A program made the position numbers and the translations under genes. This document shows, piece after piece, positions 1 through 8,543 of a stretch of 64,000 nucleotides of DNA. Under the pieces are notes generated by a model, which was given only the letters and a program-made list of their open reading frames with translations, was not told the origin of the DNA and searched no databases. The stretch's first letter is position 1. Every line of letters starts with the position of its first letter. Source of the DNA: Vibrio porteresiae DSM 19223 (GTDB lineage: Bacteria > Pseudomonadota > Gammaproteobacteria > Enterobacterales > Vibrionaceae); assembly GCF_024347055.1 (NCBI RefSeq), contig NZ_AP024895.1, positions 2,790,001 to 2,854,000 on the forward strand. The letters run 5' to 3'.

Positions 1-552
1 AGCGCATCGGAGTTCTATATCGCCAACAAAGAAGACCGCTTTGCTAAGGTCAATAAACAGCACGGCAGTTGGTGTGAATTGGTCGCCGAAATGAGTGACG
101 ATGCTTTACTCCAAGAAGTCGTGACTGAACACCGAGATTTTCTGTTCTACGCTGTGCAAACTACCAGCTTAACCAAATCCTTCAAAGCTATTTTGCTGGA
201 AGCGTTTCTCAGCTTAGATGGTTTCCTTAATCCACCCACCGTGGATGCACTCTGTCAACGCAGCAGAAAGATCATCGATGGTTATCCAAGCATTAAGCAA
301 AAAGACTTTACAGGCAAAGAGGCACAAGTCGCCATTGCCGATACCACGGGCGTTAAATGGCAAAAATATTGGGAGAAAAACCCAGTGCATTTTTCCATGC
401 AAGCCGACAAGAAAACCAACATCGCTTGGTTTACGCAAGTGGATGAACGCTACCAAGCAAACTTTGCGGTGAAAGAACAGCATGTGGAGTTATTGAGTCA
501 ATTGGTGAAAGAACTAGTGGATTATCGGTTGGTTGGGTATTTGGGGGAGTGA
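1..552 (+). CDS. C-terminal part of an unidentified protein (5' end outside window)
   Basis: The reading frame is open from the first base to a TGA at 550-552, giving at least 183 residues, so the true start lies upstream of the window. A TTG at 79 is an in-frame codon, not a convincing start, because the frame continues through it with protein-like sequence. I do not recognise a catalytic motif. The segment is rich in Lys, Trp and Phe with a helical SFKAILLEAFL stretch of a kind I loosely associate with the tails of large DEAD/DEAH helicases, but this is weak. It lies next to a KAP-type NTPase and a PLD-helicase fusion, so it may be the last gene of a defence-type operon. Function is unknown. 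Confidence 0.6.
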   Translation, partial: SASEFYIANKEDRFAKVNKQHGSWCELVAEMSDDALLQEVVTEHRDFLFYAVQTTSLTKSFKAILLEAFLSLDGFLNPPTVDALCQRSRKIIDGYPSIKQKDFTGKEAQVAIADTTGVKWQKYWEKNPVHFSMQADKKTNIAWFTQVDERYQANFAVKEQHVELLSQLVKELVDYRLVGYLGE

Positions 553-712
553 TGATATTTGTAAATTAAAGACGGGTACATCTCTAAATCGTTTCTGCCC
601 TTAGTGTGTTTCGACAGCTAATTCGCCAAAGAATATGATTTGGAATTTGATCTAATATTTCCTTATATCAACAAAATACCTATAGCGCTCGAAACTTTCC
701 ATACAGTAAATT

Positions 713-736
713 ATCAGGCTGAAAAATCAGCCTGAT
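713..736 (-). terminator. Hairpin downstream of the KAP NTPase
   Basis: A perfect 9-bp inverted repeat, ATCAGGCTG / CAGCCTGAT, with a 6-base A-rich loop, lies 13 bp past the stop of the minus-strand gene at 750-2474. It can fold on either strand. There is no long U tract, so it may be a weak or bidirectional terminator between two convergent genes. Confidence 0.5.
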
Positions 737-749
737 ATTAATATCAGTT

Positions 750-2474
750 TTATAGATTAAATTTGCTTAACCTTGCTTTGTTTAGGTCGCTTAAATCGCC
801 AATTTCTAGTAATGCTTGTTTAGTATTCTTCATTAAATCTTCATTGCTACCTGCAAGCATTAAACAGGCTCTAATATTTTTGGTTAATTCTTTTCCATTA
901 AAAGAAAGGAATAGTTTTTTTAGTTCATCAGAAGATAGTTTTGCTAGCTGAACTACATCTTTTCGATCATATGACCGTTTATCACTTAGGCGAATGAGGA
1001 TTTGTTCTGGTGTCTCCTGTTTTTCACCTTGTTCAAACGCTTTTTTGAGAGCATCAACATATTCTTTGTCATTGATGCCAAAAAAGTTTAAATCAGTATT
1101 TTCTACATTGAAGCGCTCGCGATTCTTTTCATTTCTAGTTATGTAGAGATTGATCATTTCAGTCACTTTCTCATCTTGCTTGAGCTTCCTAAGCAACGAA
1201 ATCGCTTGGCTGTATTGAGACAAAGTTGCAGTTTCTACTGCTTCTGTCATACCTTTAACAAAAGCATCTACTACTTCATTAGCGTTATCTAAGAATGAGC
1301 CATGGTAAAGTTCCCAAGCAGCATCGAGGCCAGTTGCTTGATTTATTATATTGATTTCATTCTGCTTAGCATCACAAATTGCTACCAAGCTCTCTTTGTC
1401 GATATAACCCTTTTCAATGCTATCCAATAGAACCTTAACAATTGGATCAAAGCTAGGGTAATTTAGGCTATTGAGCTTATCTTTCCAAATTGTAGAACGA
1501 GTTTTTTGACTTTCTTTTTCTTCTTCAATCATTGCAGCAATGGCCAATACATCATCATTTACATACGTTTCATTAAGTTTCTTCACAAAATTTAAACTGG
1601 GTATTTTATATTTATCAGAGCTGTGGCAATAGTGGCACCAACATAGAATAATAATGGATTGAATTATTTCTTCTTTAATGTGTTTGTCGTAGTCAGTAGT
1701 AACAGACAAAGCAGTATCGATGTGCATTCTTATTTTTTTTAGCACTCTAATGTTCCGAATATCTAATCGGTCACAAACAGCTTTTATTTGTTCGAGGTGC
1801 TCATCATTAGCTTTTGCGCAAAGTTTCGTAGAAATATCAAAACAGTATTTTGTGCTCGGTTCATAGTGTAGTTGCTTATCGACAATTTTCTCTTTGTACT
1901 GTTGGTACTCTTCTAGATCATGTGAGTCTTCATTCAGTAGAATTACGATCTTGCATTTTTTCTGTTCTTTGAGGAATGAGACTAAGCCTAAGAAATCGCG
2001 GAGAGATAATGACTTGCTATGGCGCTCGATGTCATCAAAACAAATTAGAGTCTCAGTAAGTAAAGCAGATGCCACGGAGTCGAAAATTTTGTCAACAGAT
2101 GAACCTAAACCTTTCAGTACGAAATTAGCCCCTGCACCAGACAAGTCTTTCACAATATTTGATGATTTTCGTCCGTATTGTTTACCAAGTGCTTTGTAGT
2201 TTTTTTTGATGGACTCTAAGTCGGTTTTTTCACCCAAAACTTTAGGATCAATTGAGTTTTCGAACACAGTTCGTTTTATGTCATCGACAGATTTGACGCC
2301 AAATAGACTGACGTACGAATACTTATTTTGAGGTACTATCGTTTTGTTCTCTTCTATACTATTTTTCCATATATGAGTCTTACCAATACCCCATCGTCCT
2401 TGGATAGCTAATACTTGAGGCTCTTCACTTTTTAGGAAATCTAAAATTTGTTCTTTTACCAAACTTACCGACAT
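750..2474 (-). CDS. KAP-family P-loop NTPase, putative phage-defence ATPase
   Basis: The 574-residue protein opens with a P-loop ATPase fold. Walker A is GRWGIGKT at residues 26-33 and Walker B is LICFDDIER near 145-152, the arrangement typical of the KAP NTPase family (PF07693), which includes PifA and many phage-exclusion proteins. No transmembrane insertion is obvious, unlike classical KAP members, so it is probably cytosolic. The C-terminal 300 residues are charged, helical and unassigned and may be the sensor or effector part. The start follows AGGTGATGAA, a good ribosome site. The coding strand is visibly AT-richer than neighbours, which suggests transfer. It sits beside a PLD-helicase gene in the same orientation with 321 bp between, so co-transcription is uncertain. 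A defence role is inferred from family and neighbourhood. Confidence 0.75.
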   Translation of the reverse strand: MSVSLVKEQILDFLKSEEPQVLAIQGRWGIGKTHIWKNSIEENKTIVPQNKYSYVSLFGVKSVDDIKRTVFENSIDPKVLGEKTDLESIKKNYKALGKQYGRKSSNIVKDLSGAGANFVLKGLGSSVDKIFDSVASALLTETLICFDDIERHSKSLSLRDFLGLVSFLKEQKKCKIVILLNEDSHDLEEYQQYKEKIVDKQLHYEPSTKYCFDISTKLCAKANDEHLEQIKAVCDRLDIRNIRVLKKIRMHIDTALSVTTDYDKHIKEEIIQSIIILCWCHYCHSSDKYKIPSLNFVKKLNETYVNDDVLAIAAMIEEEKESQKTRSTIWKDKLNSLNYPSFDPIVKVLLDSIEKGYIDKESLVAICDAKQNEINIINQATGLDAAWELYHGSFLDNANEVVDAFVKGMTEAVETATLSQYSQAISLLRKLKQDEKVTEMINLYITRNEKNRERFNVENTDLNFFGINDKEYVDALKKAFEQGEKQETPEQILIRLSDKRSYDRKDVVQLAKLSSDELKKLFLSFNGKELTKNIRACLMLAGSNEDLMKNTKQALLEIGDLSDLNKARLSKFNL

Positions 2475-2795
2475 TTCATCACCTTAACGAACTGTTTACT
2501 TAGCACTCTATTAGAGTATCAAAAGAATATGATGAACTATATCGAACTAGTTTCATTTTAAATATTCACTTAGGTAGGATTTCAAAGAGCCTTTGTATTA
2601 ATTGAGTGAATTGGAGAGGTTGATCTGCACCATTAATGCTGAAAAAAACATCAAGTGCCTTGCCATACCTAAAGTAATTTGTGGGTTGCTAACTTAGTAA
2701 AGCTACGAAAACAGTTATGTCAAAAAGTAAGTTAACCCTTTAATGACCGCACACTTATGCTCTCTGCGATGATAGTAGTGGACCGCTTAAGTCCA
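2475..2795. other. 321-bp intergenic gap between helicase and KAP NTPase genes
   Basis: This AT-rich stretch contains no convincing ORF. It should hold the promoter of the KAP gene. At 2774-2798 an inverted repeat GTAGTGGAC / GTCCACTAC overlaps the stop codon of the helicase gene and could form a hairpin in its mRNA end, though it is not followed by a clear U run. I see nothing else. Confidence 0.5.
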
Positions 2796-5700
2796 CTACC
2801 CCATTGCCAACTTAGCAGCCTGCTGCCACATAAAGTTTGGCATTGGGGTGTGTAGTTCCCATGTGATATTCATAGGCTGCGATCCGGTGTGGGAGACGTA
2901 GCTGACTTCCCCAAAGTTCACAAAGCCCATAGTTCTGCCGTATTCGTCTTTACTTTGCTCTCGTACGAAAAGAAATAGGCGCTTACCGATGCTCTGGTGT
3001 TCGATGTACTCTTTGCCTCGGCCGCGATCGGGGCGTGAACTGTTTTGTGATTGCCAGTGGAACAACTGTTCGTTAATCGCGTAATCGTGGTACATAGTGG
3101 TCGGTGAAAACTGCTTTTCGTTCTTATCAAGGGTGACAAACATCAGTTCGATATTGCGGTCTTTGAGAACAAAAATCCCCTCTCGTGCTGGCGGCTGATA
3201 ATCAAACGTTGTGGCACCAAATCCCACTAAAATCTGCTCTCGGGCATAACGTGCGTGGAGTTTAAGTGGTACATCCACTAGCGTTGGCATAGCGGGTTGT
3301 TCATGCTTGGTTTGGGCTAATTGTTGGTTCAGCACATCCACTAACTCTTGTTTAAAGTCGAACGCTTTTAATGCTTGCAGGCTTTCTTTCAGCGTTGCAA
3401 ATCCAACTTTAGAACCGGGTTGTTGCCAAAAGTCGTAATGGCACATCAAAGCATAATGAGCGTCACCATCCGCCAGCTCAAATTCGTTCAAACACAAATG
3501 ACGCATTGAGAGCAGATACTCACGATCATCACAGGTCAGCACGCGAGTCTTGATGCCATTAACAATGTGTTTGGGTAATGCGGTGACATCGTTATCAAAC
3601 GCTTTATTGACCAAGTTGGTCCAAGCATCTCGTTTGTAGAGATCGTGAATATCGACCTGTGGGTTCAATCTTAAGAAGTTGCCCAAGGTAAGCGGCAAAT
3701 CGGAGTTCATGGAGAACTGGCGAATCATGGTTTGCAAACGCTTAGCGGTTAAAATTGCCTGCTGAATATTGCGCAGCACCATCTCTTGGGTCTGTTTGGT
3801 TAACTCGATTCGACAACCCAAAGGCGCATGAGGAAAGCCCTGTTTGATTTCATCGCCAATCGCGCGATTACTCTTGCCAATCAAGGCGTGGAATTTATTG
3901 GCAAAATCGTATTCGGGACGAGAGTTACCAACAAAGTCGAGTACGGTACAGCACTCTTTCTCATCGGATAAACGCAAACCACGCCCAAGTTGCTGGAGGA
4001 AAATCGTCAAACTTTCGGTTGGGCGCAAAAAGAGCAAGGTATCCACTTCGGGGATATCGACCCCTTCGTTGAAAATATCGACCACACACAATACGTTAAT
4101 CATGCCGGAGCGAATCGCTTGCTGCTTTTGTTGCCGCTCTTGACTGTTTTTACTGGTCAGCACATCCGCTTTAATTCCCTTGAGGATAAATTGCTGCGCC
4201 ATAAACTCAGCGTGCTCTTGGCTCACACAAAACGCCAAGGCTTTCATGCAGCTGAGATCAGTAATGAGCTCCTGCATGCTTTGCATAATCTTATTTAGGC
4301 GGTTGTGGTTATGGGTATAAAGATTGGTCAGTTCAGCAATTTCATAACGCCCACGCGACCAAGAAATAGTGCGCAAATCGGTATCATCATCGATGCCGAA
4401 ATATTGAAATGGACACAGATGCCTGCGGTTAATCGCTTCAGGTAAGCGAATTTCAGCGGCAATCACGCCACCAAAATCTTGCAAAATATCGCCACCATCA
4501 TGACGCTCTGGGGTTGCCGTTAGCCCAAGTAAAATCTGCGGCGTGAAGTGATTTAATACGCTGCGATAACTACTCGCGGCAATGTGGTGCACTTCATCTA
4601 TCACGATGTAATCGTAAAAGTCAGCTGTGAGTCTTAGCTGTTCCAACTGATTGTTTAACGTTTGAATGGAGACAAACAGCTGACGATAGTGATCCGGTGT
4701 ATGACTACCGACCCAAAGTTCACCAAAACTGCCATTGCGTAACACGCCACGATAAGCGGCGCGGGCTTGTTTTAAAATCTCTTCACGATGGGCAACAAAC
4801 AAGAAGGTGGCATTGGGCTTTTGCTTCGCGAATCGCGCAAAATCGAATGCCGAGATTAAAGTTTTCCCTGTGCCTGTTGCTGCGACAACAAGGTTGCGAA
4901 AACGCTGATGTATTTCGCGCTCAACACTTAGCTGTTCGAGAATGTCGCTTTGGTGCGCAAAAGGCTTGATATCAAAGAAGTGCGTTGGCTCATCACCGCC
5001 CTCGCCTCGTTGCTGCTTTAATGCTTGCTTGAGTTTGACGCAACTGCTGGCATCACCATTGAAGGTCTCAAATTCATTAGAAGCCCAATAGGTTTCAAAG
5101 GTGCTCAATGATTTTTGAATGATATGGGGAATTTCTTGCGCGGTGATTTTTAAGTTCCACTCTAAACCATTGGTAAGCGCAGAGCGGGACAAGTTAGAAG
5201 AACCGATATAACCGGTATGAAAGCCTGTATCACGTAAGAATAAATAGCTCTTGGCGTGCAGACGCTCACGGTCGCTGTTGTAACTCAGCTTCACTTCGGT
5301 ATTGGGTAAACTTGCCAAGTATTCGACCGCTTTGGCATCCGTTGCGCCCATATACGAAGTGGTGATCACTTTGAGCTGTTTACCGCTGTGGGTAAATTCT
5401 TCCAGCTCTTTACGAAAAATCCGAATGCCCGCCCATTTGATAAAAGAGACCAACCAATAGATTTTATCGGCGGAGCGAATTTCTCGTTTCAGCTCCGATT
5501 CCAAAGATAACCCAGCGTTACTACCACTAAACAGTTCGCTTTGAGTTAACCCCGTTAATGGCGTGATCTCTTCAACGTACTTTTGCAGCTCAGCCGCAAC
5601 GGGATTGTCCAAGTCATACAATGCCGTGAGGATTTTTCCTTGGCTATGGATGAGGTTGTCTTCAAAGAAACCATCATCTGCAACTTGGTCTTTAAACCAT

Positions 5701-5921
5701 AGAATCAGTTGGTTAGAAAGCTCGATCTGCTTTTGCAGTTGGTCTTCACCAGAAGGAACCGCACCGATGGCGAATTCGAGAATATGCGTCAGAAATCGGG
5801 ATAGCCAAACCGTGGCTTCTGCACTGGTGAGTTCTCGCTCCCCAACATAGAAATGGTCTCGGTCTAACTGGCTGTTTATCAACTGAGTGATCAGTTGTTC
5901 GTATATCCCTAACTGCTGCAT
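2796..5921 (-). CDS. PLD nuclease-SF2 helicase-DUF3427 fusion protein
   Basis: The 1041-residue protein has three recognisable parts. Residues about 125-290 form a phospholipase-D-like nuclease domain with one HxK motif (RLHAKSYLF, near 222) followed by GSSNLS, which would make an active site on dimerisation. Residues about 320-690 form a superfamily II helicase: Walker A ATGTGKT near 350, DEVH near 443, LTATPER as motif III, and QQLGRGLR near 644 as motif VI. The remainder matches the DUF3427 region that follows such helicases. The family is widespread in bacterial accessory islands and is thought to act on DNA, plausibly in restriction or phage defence; no substrate is established here. It is divergent from hipBA and upstream of the KAP NTPase. 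The start at 5921 is supported by the usual N-terminus length. No frameshift is seen. Confidence 0.85.
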   Translation of the reverse strand: MQQLGIYEQLITQLINSQLDRDHFYVGERELTSAEATVWLSRFLTHILEFAIGAVPSGEDQLQKQIELSNQLILWFKDQVADDGFFEDNLIHSQGKILTALYDLDNPVAAELQKYVEEITPLTGLTQSELFSGSNAGLSLESELKREIRSADKIYWLVSFIKWAGIRIFRKELEEFTHSGKQLKVITTSYMGATDAKAVEYLASLPNTEVKLSYNSDRERLHAKSYLFLRDTGFHTGYIGSSNLSRSALTNGLEWNLKITAQEIPHIIQKSLSTFETYWASNEFETFNGDASSCVKLKQALKQQRGEGGDEPTHFFDIKPFAHQSDILEQLSVEREIHQRFRNLVVAATGTGKTLISAFDFARFAKQKPNATFLFVAHREEILKQARAAYRGVLRNGSFGELWVGSHTPDHYRQLFVSIQTLNNQLEQLRLTADFYDYIVIDEVHHIAASSYRSVLNHFTPQILLGLTATPERHDGGDILQDFGGVIAAEIRLPEAINRRHLCPFQYFGIDDDTDLRTISWSRGRYEIAELTNLYTHNHNRLNKIMQSMQELITDLSCMKALAFCVSQEHAEFMAQQFILKGIKADVLTSKNSQERQQKQQAIRSGMINVLCVVDIFNEGVDIPEVDTLLFLRPTESLTIFLQQLGRGLRLSDEKECCTVLDFVGNSRPEYDFANKFHALIGKSNRAIGDEIKQGFPHAPLGCRIELTKQTQEMVLRNIQQAILTAKRLQTMIRQFSMNSDLPLTLGNFLRLNPQVDIHDLYKRDAWTNLVNKAFDNDVTALPKHIVNGIKTRVLTCDDREYLLSMRHLCLNEFELADGDAHYALMCHYDFWQQPGSKVGFATLKESLQALKAFDFKQELVDVLNQQLAQTKHEQPAMPTLVDVPLKLHARYAREQILVGFGATTFDYQPPAREGIFVLKDRNIELMFVTLDKNEKQFSPTTMYHDYAINEQLFHWQSQNSSRPDRGRGKEYIEHQSIGKRLFLFVREQSKDEYGRTMGFVNFGEVSYVSHTGSQPMNITWELHTPMPNFMWQQAAKLAMG

Positions 5922-6273
5922 CTGATTCCGTTTTTCTCTGTTGGCAATAGTGGGATTATACGGGGATTATTTAAATCATGTGCAACCAATTTAACTCATT
6001 ATGTGCACTGCATTTTTGTCTAATTTCGAACAGAGCACCGTCACGGAGTTCCCTCAAAGAAGGAAGGTACAGTTCGAGTAAAAATCAACCGCCATTATTT
6101 TAAAAGTCTATTAAAATGAACTTTAATGAGTTATCTTGACTTACAAGTCTAAAATACCATTAAAATTCACTTTTGTAGTTGTGTGACGTATTTTTCTATA
6201 AAAGTACATTAAAATGGTATTTTGTCGTTTATCTTTACACACAGAGTTTAAAATATCATTAGAGTAGACTTTT
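5922..6273. promoter_or_regulatory. Divergent intergenic region with hip operator array
   Basis: The 352-bp region separates the PLD-helicase gene (minus) from hipB (plus). The left half is AT-rich and featureless and should carry the helicase promoter. The right half holds four related dyad repeats, annotated separately, which run up to the hipB start codon. Confidence 0.6.
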
Positions 6274-6276
6274 ATG
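6101..6276. repeat. Four 28-bp operator-like repeats, period 49-50 bp
   Basis: Four copies begin at 6101, 6150, 6199 and 6249. Each is close to TAAAAkwmCATTAAAAT followed by a GkAyTTT-type half. The third copy shows the symmetry best: AAAAGTAC, an 8-bp spacer ATTAAAAT, then GGTATTTT. The regular 49, 49 and 50 bp spacing and position immediately before hipB match what is known of E. coli HipB, which binds several dyad operators upstream of hipBA to autorepress it. The last copy overlaps the hipB ATG at 6274, so binding there would block initiation directly. The HipB assignment is inference. Confidence 0.7.
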
Positions 6277-6588
6277 AGTGAAACATCGTTTAGAAAGGGA
6301 AAACAGATCAAAGCGACATCTCTGCCAGATCTCAATAGTTCATTTAGCCCAGAACTGTTAGCACAGTGCATCACGGCAAAACGAACTCAATTGAAACTAA
6401 GAATTGTCGATGTGGCTGACGCACTTTCTCTCTCTAAACAAACCGTTGTGAAGATTGAAAAAGGTGATCCAAAAGTCAATTTCATCAACATACTGAAGGT
6501 GATGGAATACCTCGGAATATCGTTCCAACTGATTACCGATGATGCGTCAAGCGTTGCTGGAGATGAGAATAATGATGAGTGGTTCTAA
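6274..6588 (+). CDS. hipB: HipB-like XRE-family antitoxin and autorepressor
   Basis: The 104-residue protein carries a helix-turn-helix of the XRE type at about residues 38-90 (VADALSLSKQTVVKIEKG is the HTH core). It precedes a HipA-type kinase with overlap. In the family, HipB binds DNA operators and HipA, neutralising the kinase and repressing the operon. The N-terminal 25 residues are basic and longer than in E. coli HipB (88 aa). The ATG lies inside the fourth operator-like repeat and has no strong Shine-Dalgarno sequence, so translation may be weak or the transcript may be nearly leaderless. The assignment rests on the HTH plus neighbour and is firm. Confidence 0.85.
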   Translation: MSETSFRKGKQIKATSLPDLNSSFSPELLAQCITAKRTQLKLRIVDVADALSLSKQTVVKIEKGDPKVNFINILKVMEYLGISFQLITDDASSVAGDENNDEWF

Positions 6589-7969
6589 GCGAATGACACT
6601 TGATGTTTATATGGGTGGAAAACAAAAAATAGCAACTATCGCGATATCAACCGGCGATGAGTCAGACATTCAGTGGGAATATGAACCTTCTTGGATTAAA
6701 ACGGGCTTTCCGATTTCACCTTATATTCCTTTTGATGCCAAACCTAGCGCGCGTGCAGTAAGAAATTATCTGCAAAATTTGCTGCCTGAAGGTAAAGGGC
6801 TTGAAGACATCACAACGAATACAACCGTTTCAAAGAACAACACGTTTGGACTCATCAGAATCATTGGTGAAGAAACATCTGGGGCACTATCGTTTCTATC
6901 AACCAGTGAACACTCGAAACAAACCTCTTTTAGAACAATTTCCAATGATGAATTGGGTGAAAAGCTCGCAAGCCTAACTCATACAGGTGATTCCATTACC
7001 TATTGGGACGGACAAACTCGACTTTCTGTTGCGGGAGTACAAGATAAACTCAACTTGCTTTGCATTGAAGACCAATTTGGCTTTGGTGAGGGTGAACTGT
7101 GTTCAAATAAAATATTTAAATTTGAAACGGGTAAAGCCCCTTTTATTGCCATTAACGAATTCTTCACCATGCGCCTAGCTCAATTGAGTGGTATTGAGAC
7201 TCCCCATGTTTCTCTAGCTCAGTTTGGAGCGACACGGACATTTATTATTGATCGGTTTGATCGCCATTATTCTCCTGAAAATCATCGGGTTTTGAGACGT
7301 CATGTGATTGATGGATGCCAAGCCAGCAATTTGCCACCCTCTTACAAATATGAGCGTCAATTTGGCGATGAAGGTGATGGTAAATTCATGCGTGATGGCG
7401 TCTCTTTCCGTCAACTGTTTCAGATTAAAACAACGAATCAACCTTCGTACCACCTAAAACTCATCCAGTGGATGACCTTTAATTTGCTCGTCAGAAACTA
7501 TGATGCTCATGGTAAGAACATCAGTTACTTTGTAGGTAAAAACGGCTTAACCGTTACGCCATTTTATGACTTAGTGAATATTGAAGCGATCATTCGAGAA
7601 GCAAACCGTCAAGCAGGAAGAGAACTAAAAGAAGATCGTTCCAACAGTATTTCACGTCACTATGCAATGTCGATTGGTGAATACGAACCTGCTACAGAAG
7701 GTAATTTTAGCAATCCCATCACCGCCTATATGTTGGCGGACTTTGCTTTAACTTTCGAAATTTCTTTGCCTCGTTTGCAGTTAACTATGACAAAAATGAC
7801 CCAATCAGTCATAGACTCGATTCAAGCAGCAAAAGCCGCAGCCTATGAGTATTCGCTAGACGAGTCAGAGAAAAAACATATCGACCTTTGTATAGACGTA
7901 ATTCAAGAATCTGCTGAACAGTTGATGCTTGAAATCGAACAAATTACACATATGGAAGACTTGTTATAA
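6572..7969 (+). CDS. hipA: HipA-family serine/threonine kinase toxin
   Basis: The frame is open from 6539, but I place the start at ATG 6572, where GGAG sits 9 bases upstream; this overlaps the end of hipB by 17 bases and implies translational coupling. The 465-residue protein has a HipA N-terminal domain followed by the kinase core. LSVAGVQDK (about residue 155) matches the loop carrying the autophosphorylated serine of E. coli HipA. NYDAHGKNIS supplies the catalytic Asp and metal-binding Asn, and TPFYDLVN matches the DFG-like segment. E. coli HipA phosphorylates glutamyl-tRNA synthetase and causes growth arrest; the target here is not shown. All key residues are present, so it should be active. 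Confidence 0.88.
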   Translation: MMSGSKRMTLDVYMGGKQKIATIAISTGDESDIQWEYEPSWIKTGFPISPYIPFDAKPSARAVRNYLQNLLPEGKGLEDITTNTTVSKNNTFGLIRIIGEETSGALSFLSTSEHSKQTSFRTISNDELGEKLASLTHTGDSITYWDGQTRLSVAGVQDKLNLLCIEDQFGFGEGELCSNKIFKFETGKAPFIAINEFFTMRLAQLSGIETPHVSLAQFGATRTFIIDRFDRHYSPENHRVLRRHVIDGCQASNLPPSYKYERQFGDEGDGKFMRDGVSFRQLFQIKTTNQPSYHLKLIQWMTFNLLVRNYDAHGKNISYFVGKNGLTVTPFYDLVNIEAIIREANRQAGRELKEDRSNSISRHYAMSIGEYEPATEGNFSNPITAYMLADFALTFEISLPRLQLTMTKMTQSVIDSIQAAKAAAYEYSLDESEKKHIDLCIDVIQESAEQLMLEIEQITHMEDLL

Positions 7970-8033
7970 GGCATCGTTTGAGTAGATTGAGCACGTTAGT
8001 TAAATCAACGTATTACCGATGCAAAGATGGCTG

Positions 8034-8270
8034 TTAATCAAACAACTTCTTGGGTGGAATAAGCCATGCTGGTGGCTGTGCTAGGTGCTTATTTTGGCGT
8101 GCTTCGTTCGCCATTGCGGTTTTGATGGTGTTGTCGATCTCGGGTAGGGAGATGACTTGATCAGAGATACTGAGGGTATTGTCTTGCTGCTCATAGCTAA
8201 GCGTGATTGAACTTGTAAAGCAACCAACCACAGTAAACAAAATGAATAATTTACGAGCTTTTAGGAGCAC
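8034..8270 (-). CDS. Small putative lipoprotein
   Basis: I choose a GTG start at 8270 because AGGGAAAGG lies 7 bases upstream, giving 78 residues; an ATG at 8330 would add 20 cysteine-rich, unlikely residues. The N-terminus has Lys/Arg, a hydrophobic stretch (FILFTVVGC) and a lipobox-like VVGC, so the mature protein probably starts at Cys and is lipid-anchored. The rest (LSISDQVISLPEID... PAWLIPPKKLFD) has no known domain. It lies between hipA (convergent) and the HD-GYP gene (same strand, 270 bp upstream). Function is unknown. Confidence 0.5.
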   Translation of the reverse strand: MLLKARKLFILFTVVGCFTSSITLSYEQQDNTLSISDQVISLPEIDNTIKTAMANEARQNKHLAQPPAWLIPPKKLFD

Positions 8271-8543
8271 GTTTACACCTTTCCCTGAACATGAGCAACA
8301 TAACTGCGGATCAGCTCTATGTCTTAGCAAGGGCGAAACCGGAGATGCGAATAATAACTAACTATTTAGGGCTAGACTATCAGGTAGATTTTGCCTGCTC
8401 CATACCTGAAAACAGGTAGCATCCGTAATTAGTTCCAAAAATCAGCGATTTAATTTATATATTTATCACTAAAACACCCTTTAACTTTGTTAAAAAAATC
8501 TAGAGTAAATTGCCTAGCGCATGTGAGTGAGTCAATTTGTCCC

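Noticed and set aside
3844..4298. Plus-strand ORFs inside the PLD-helicase gene
   Set aside because: Antisense shadows of a gene with intact helicase motifs.
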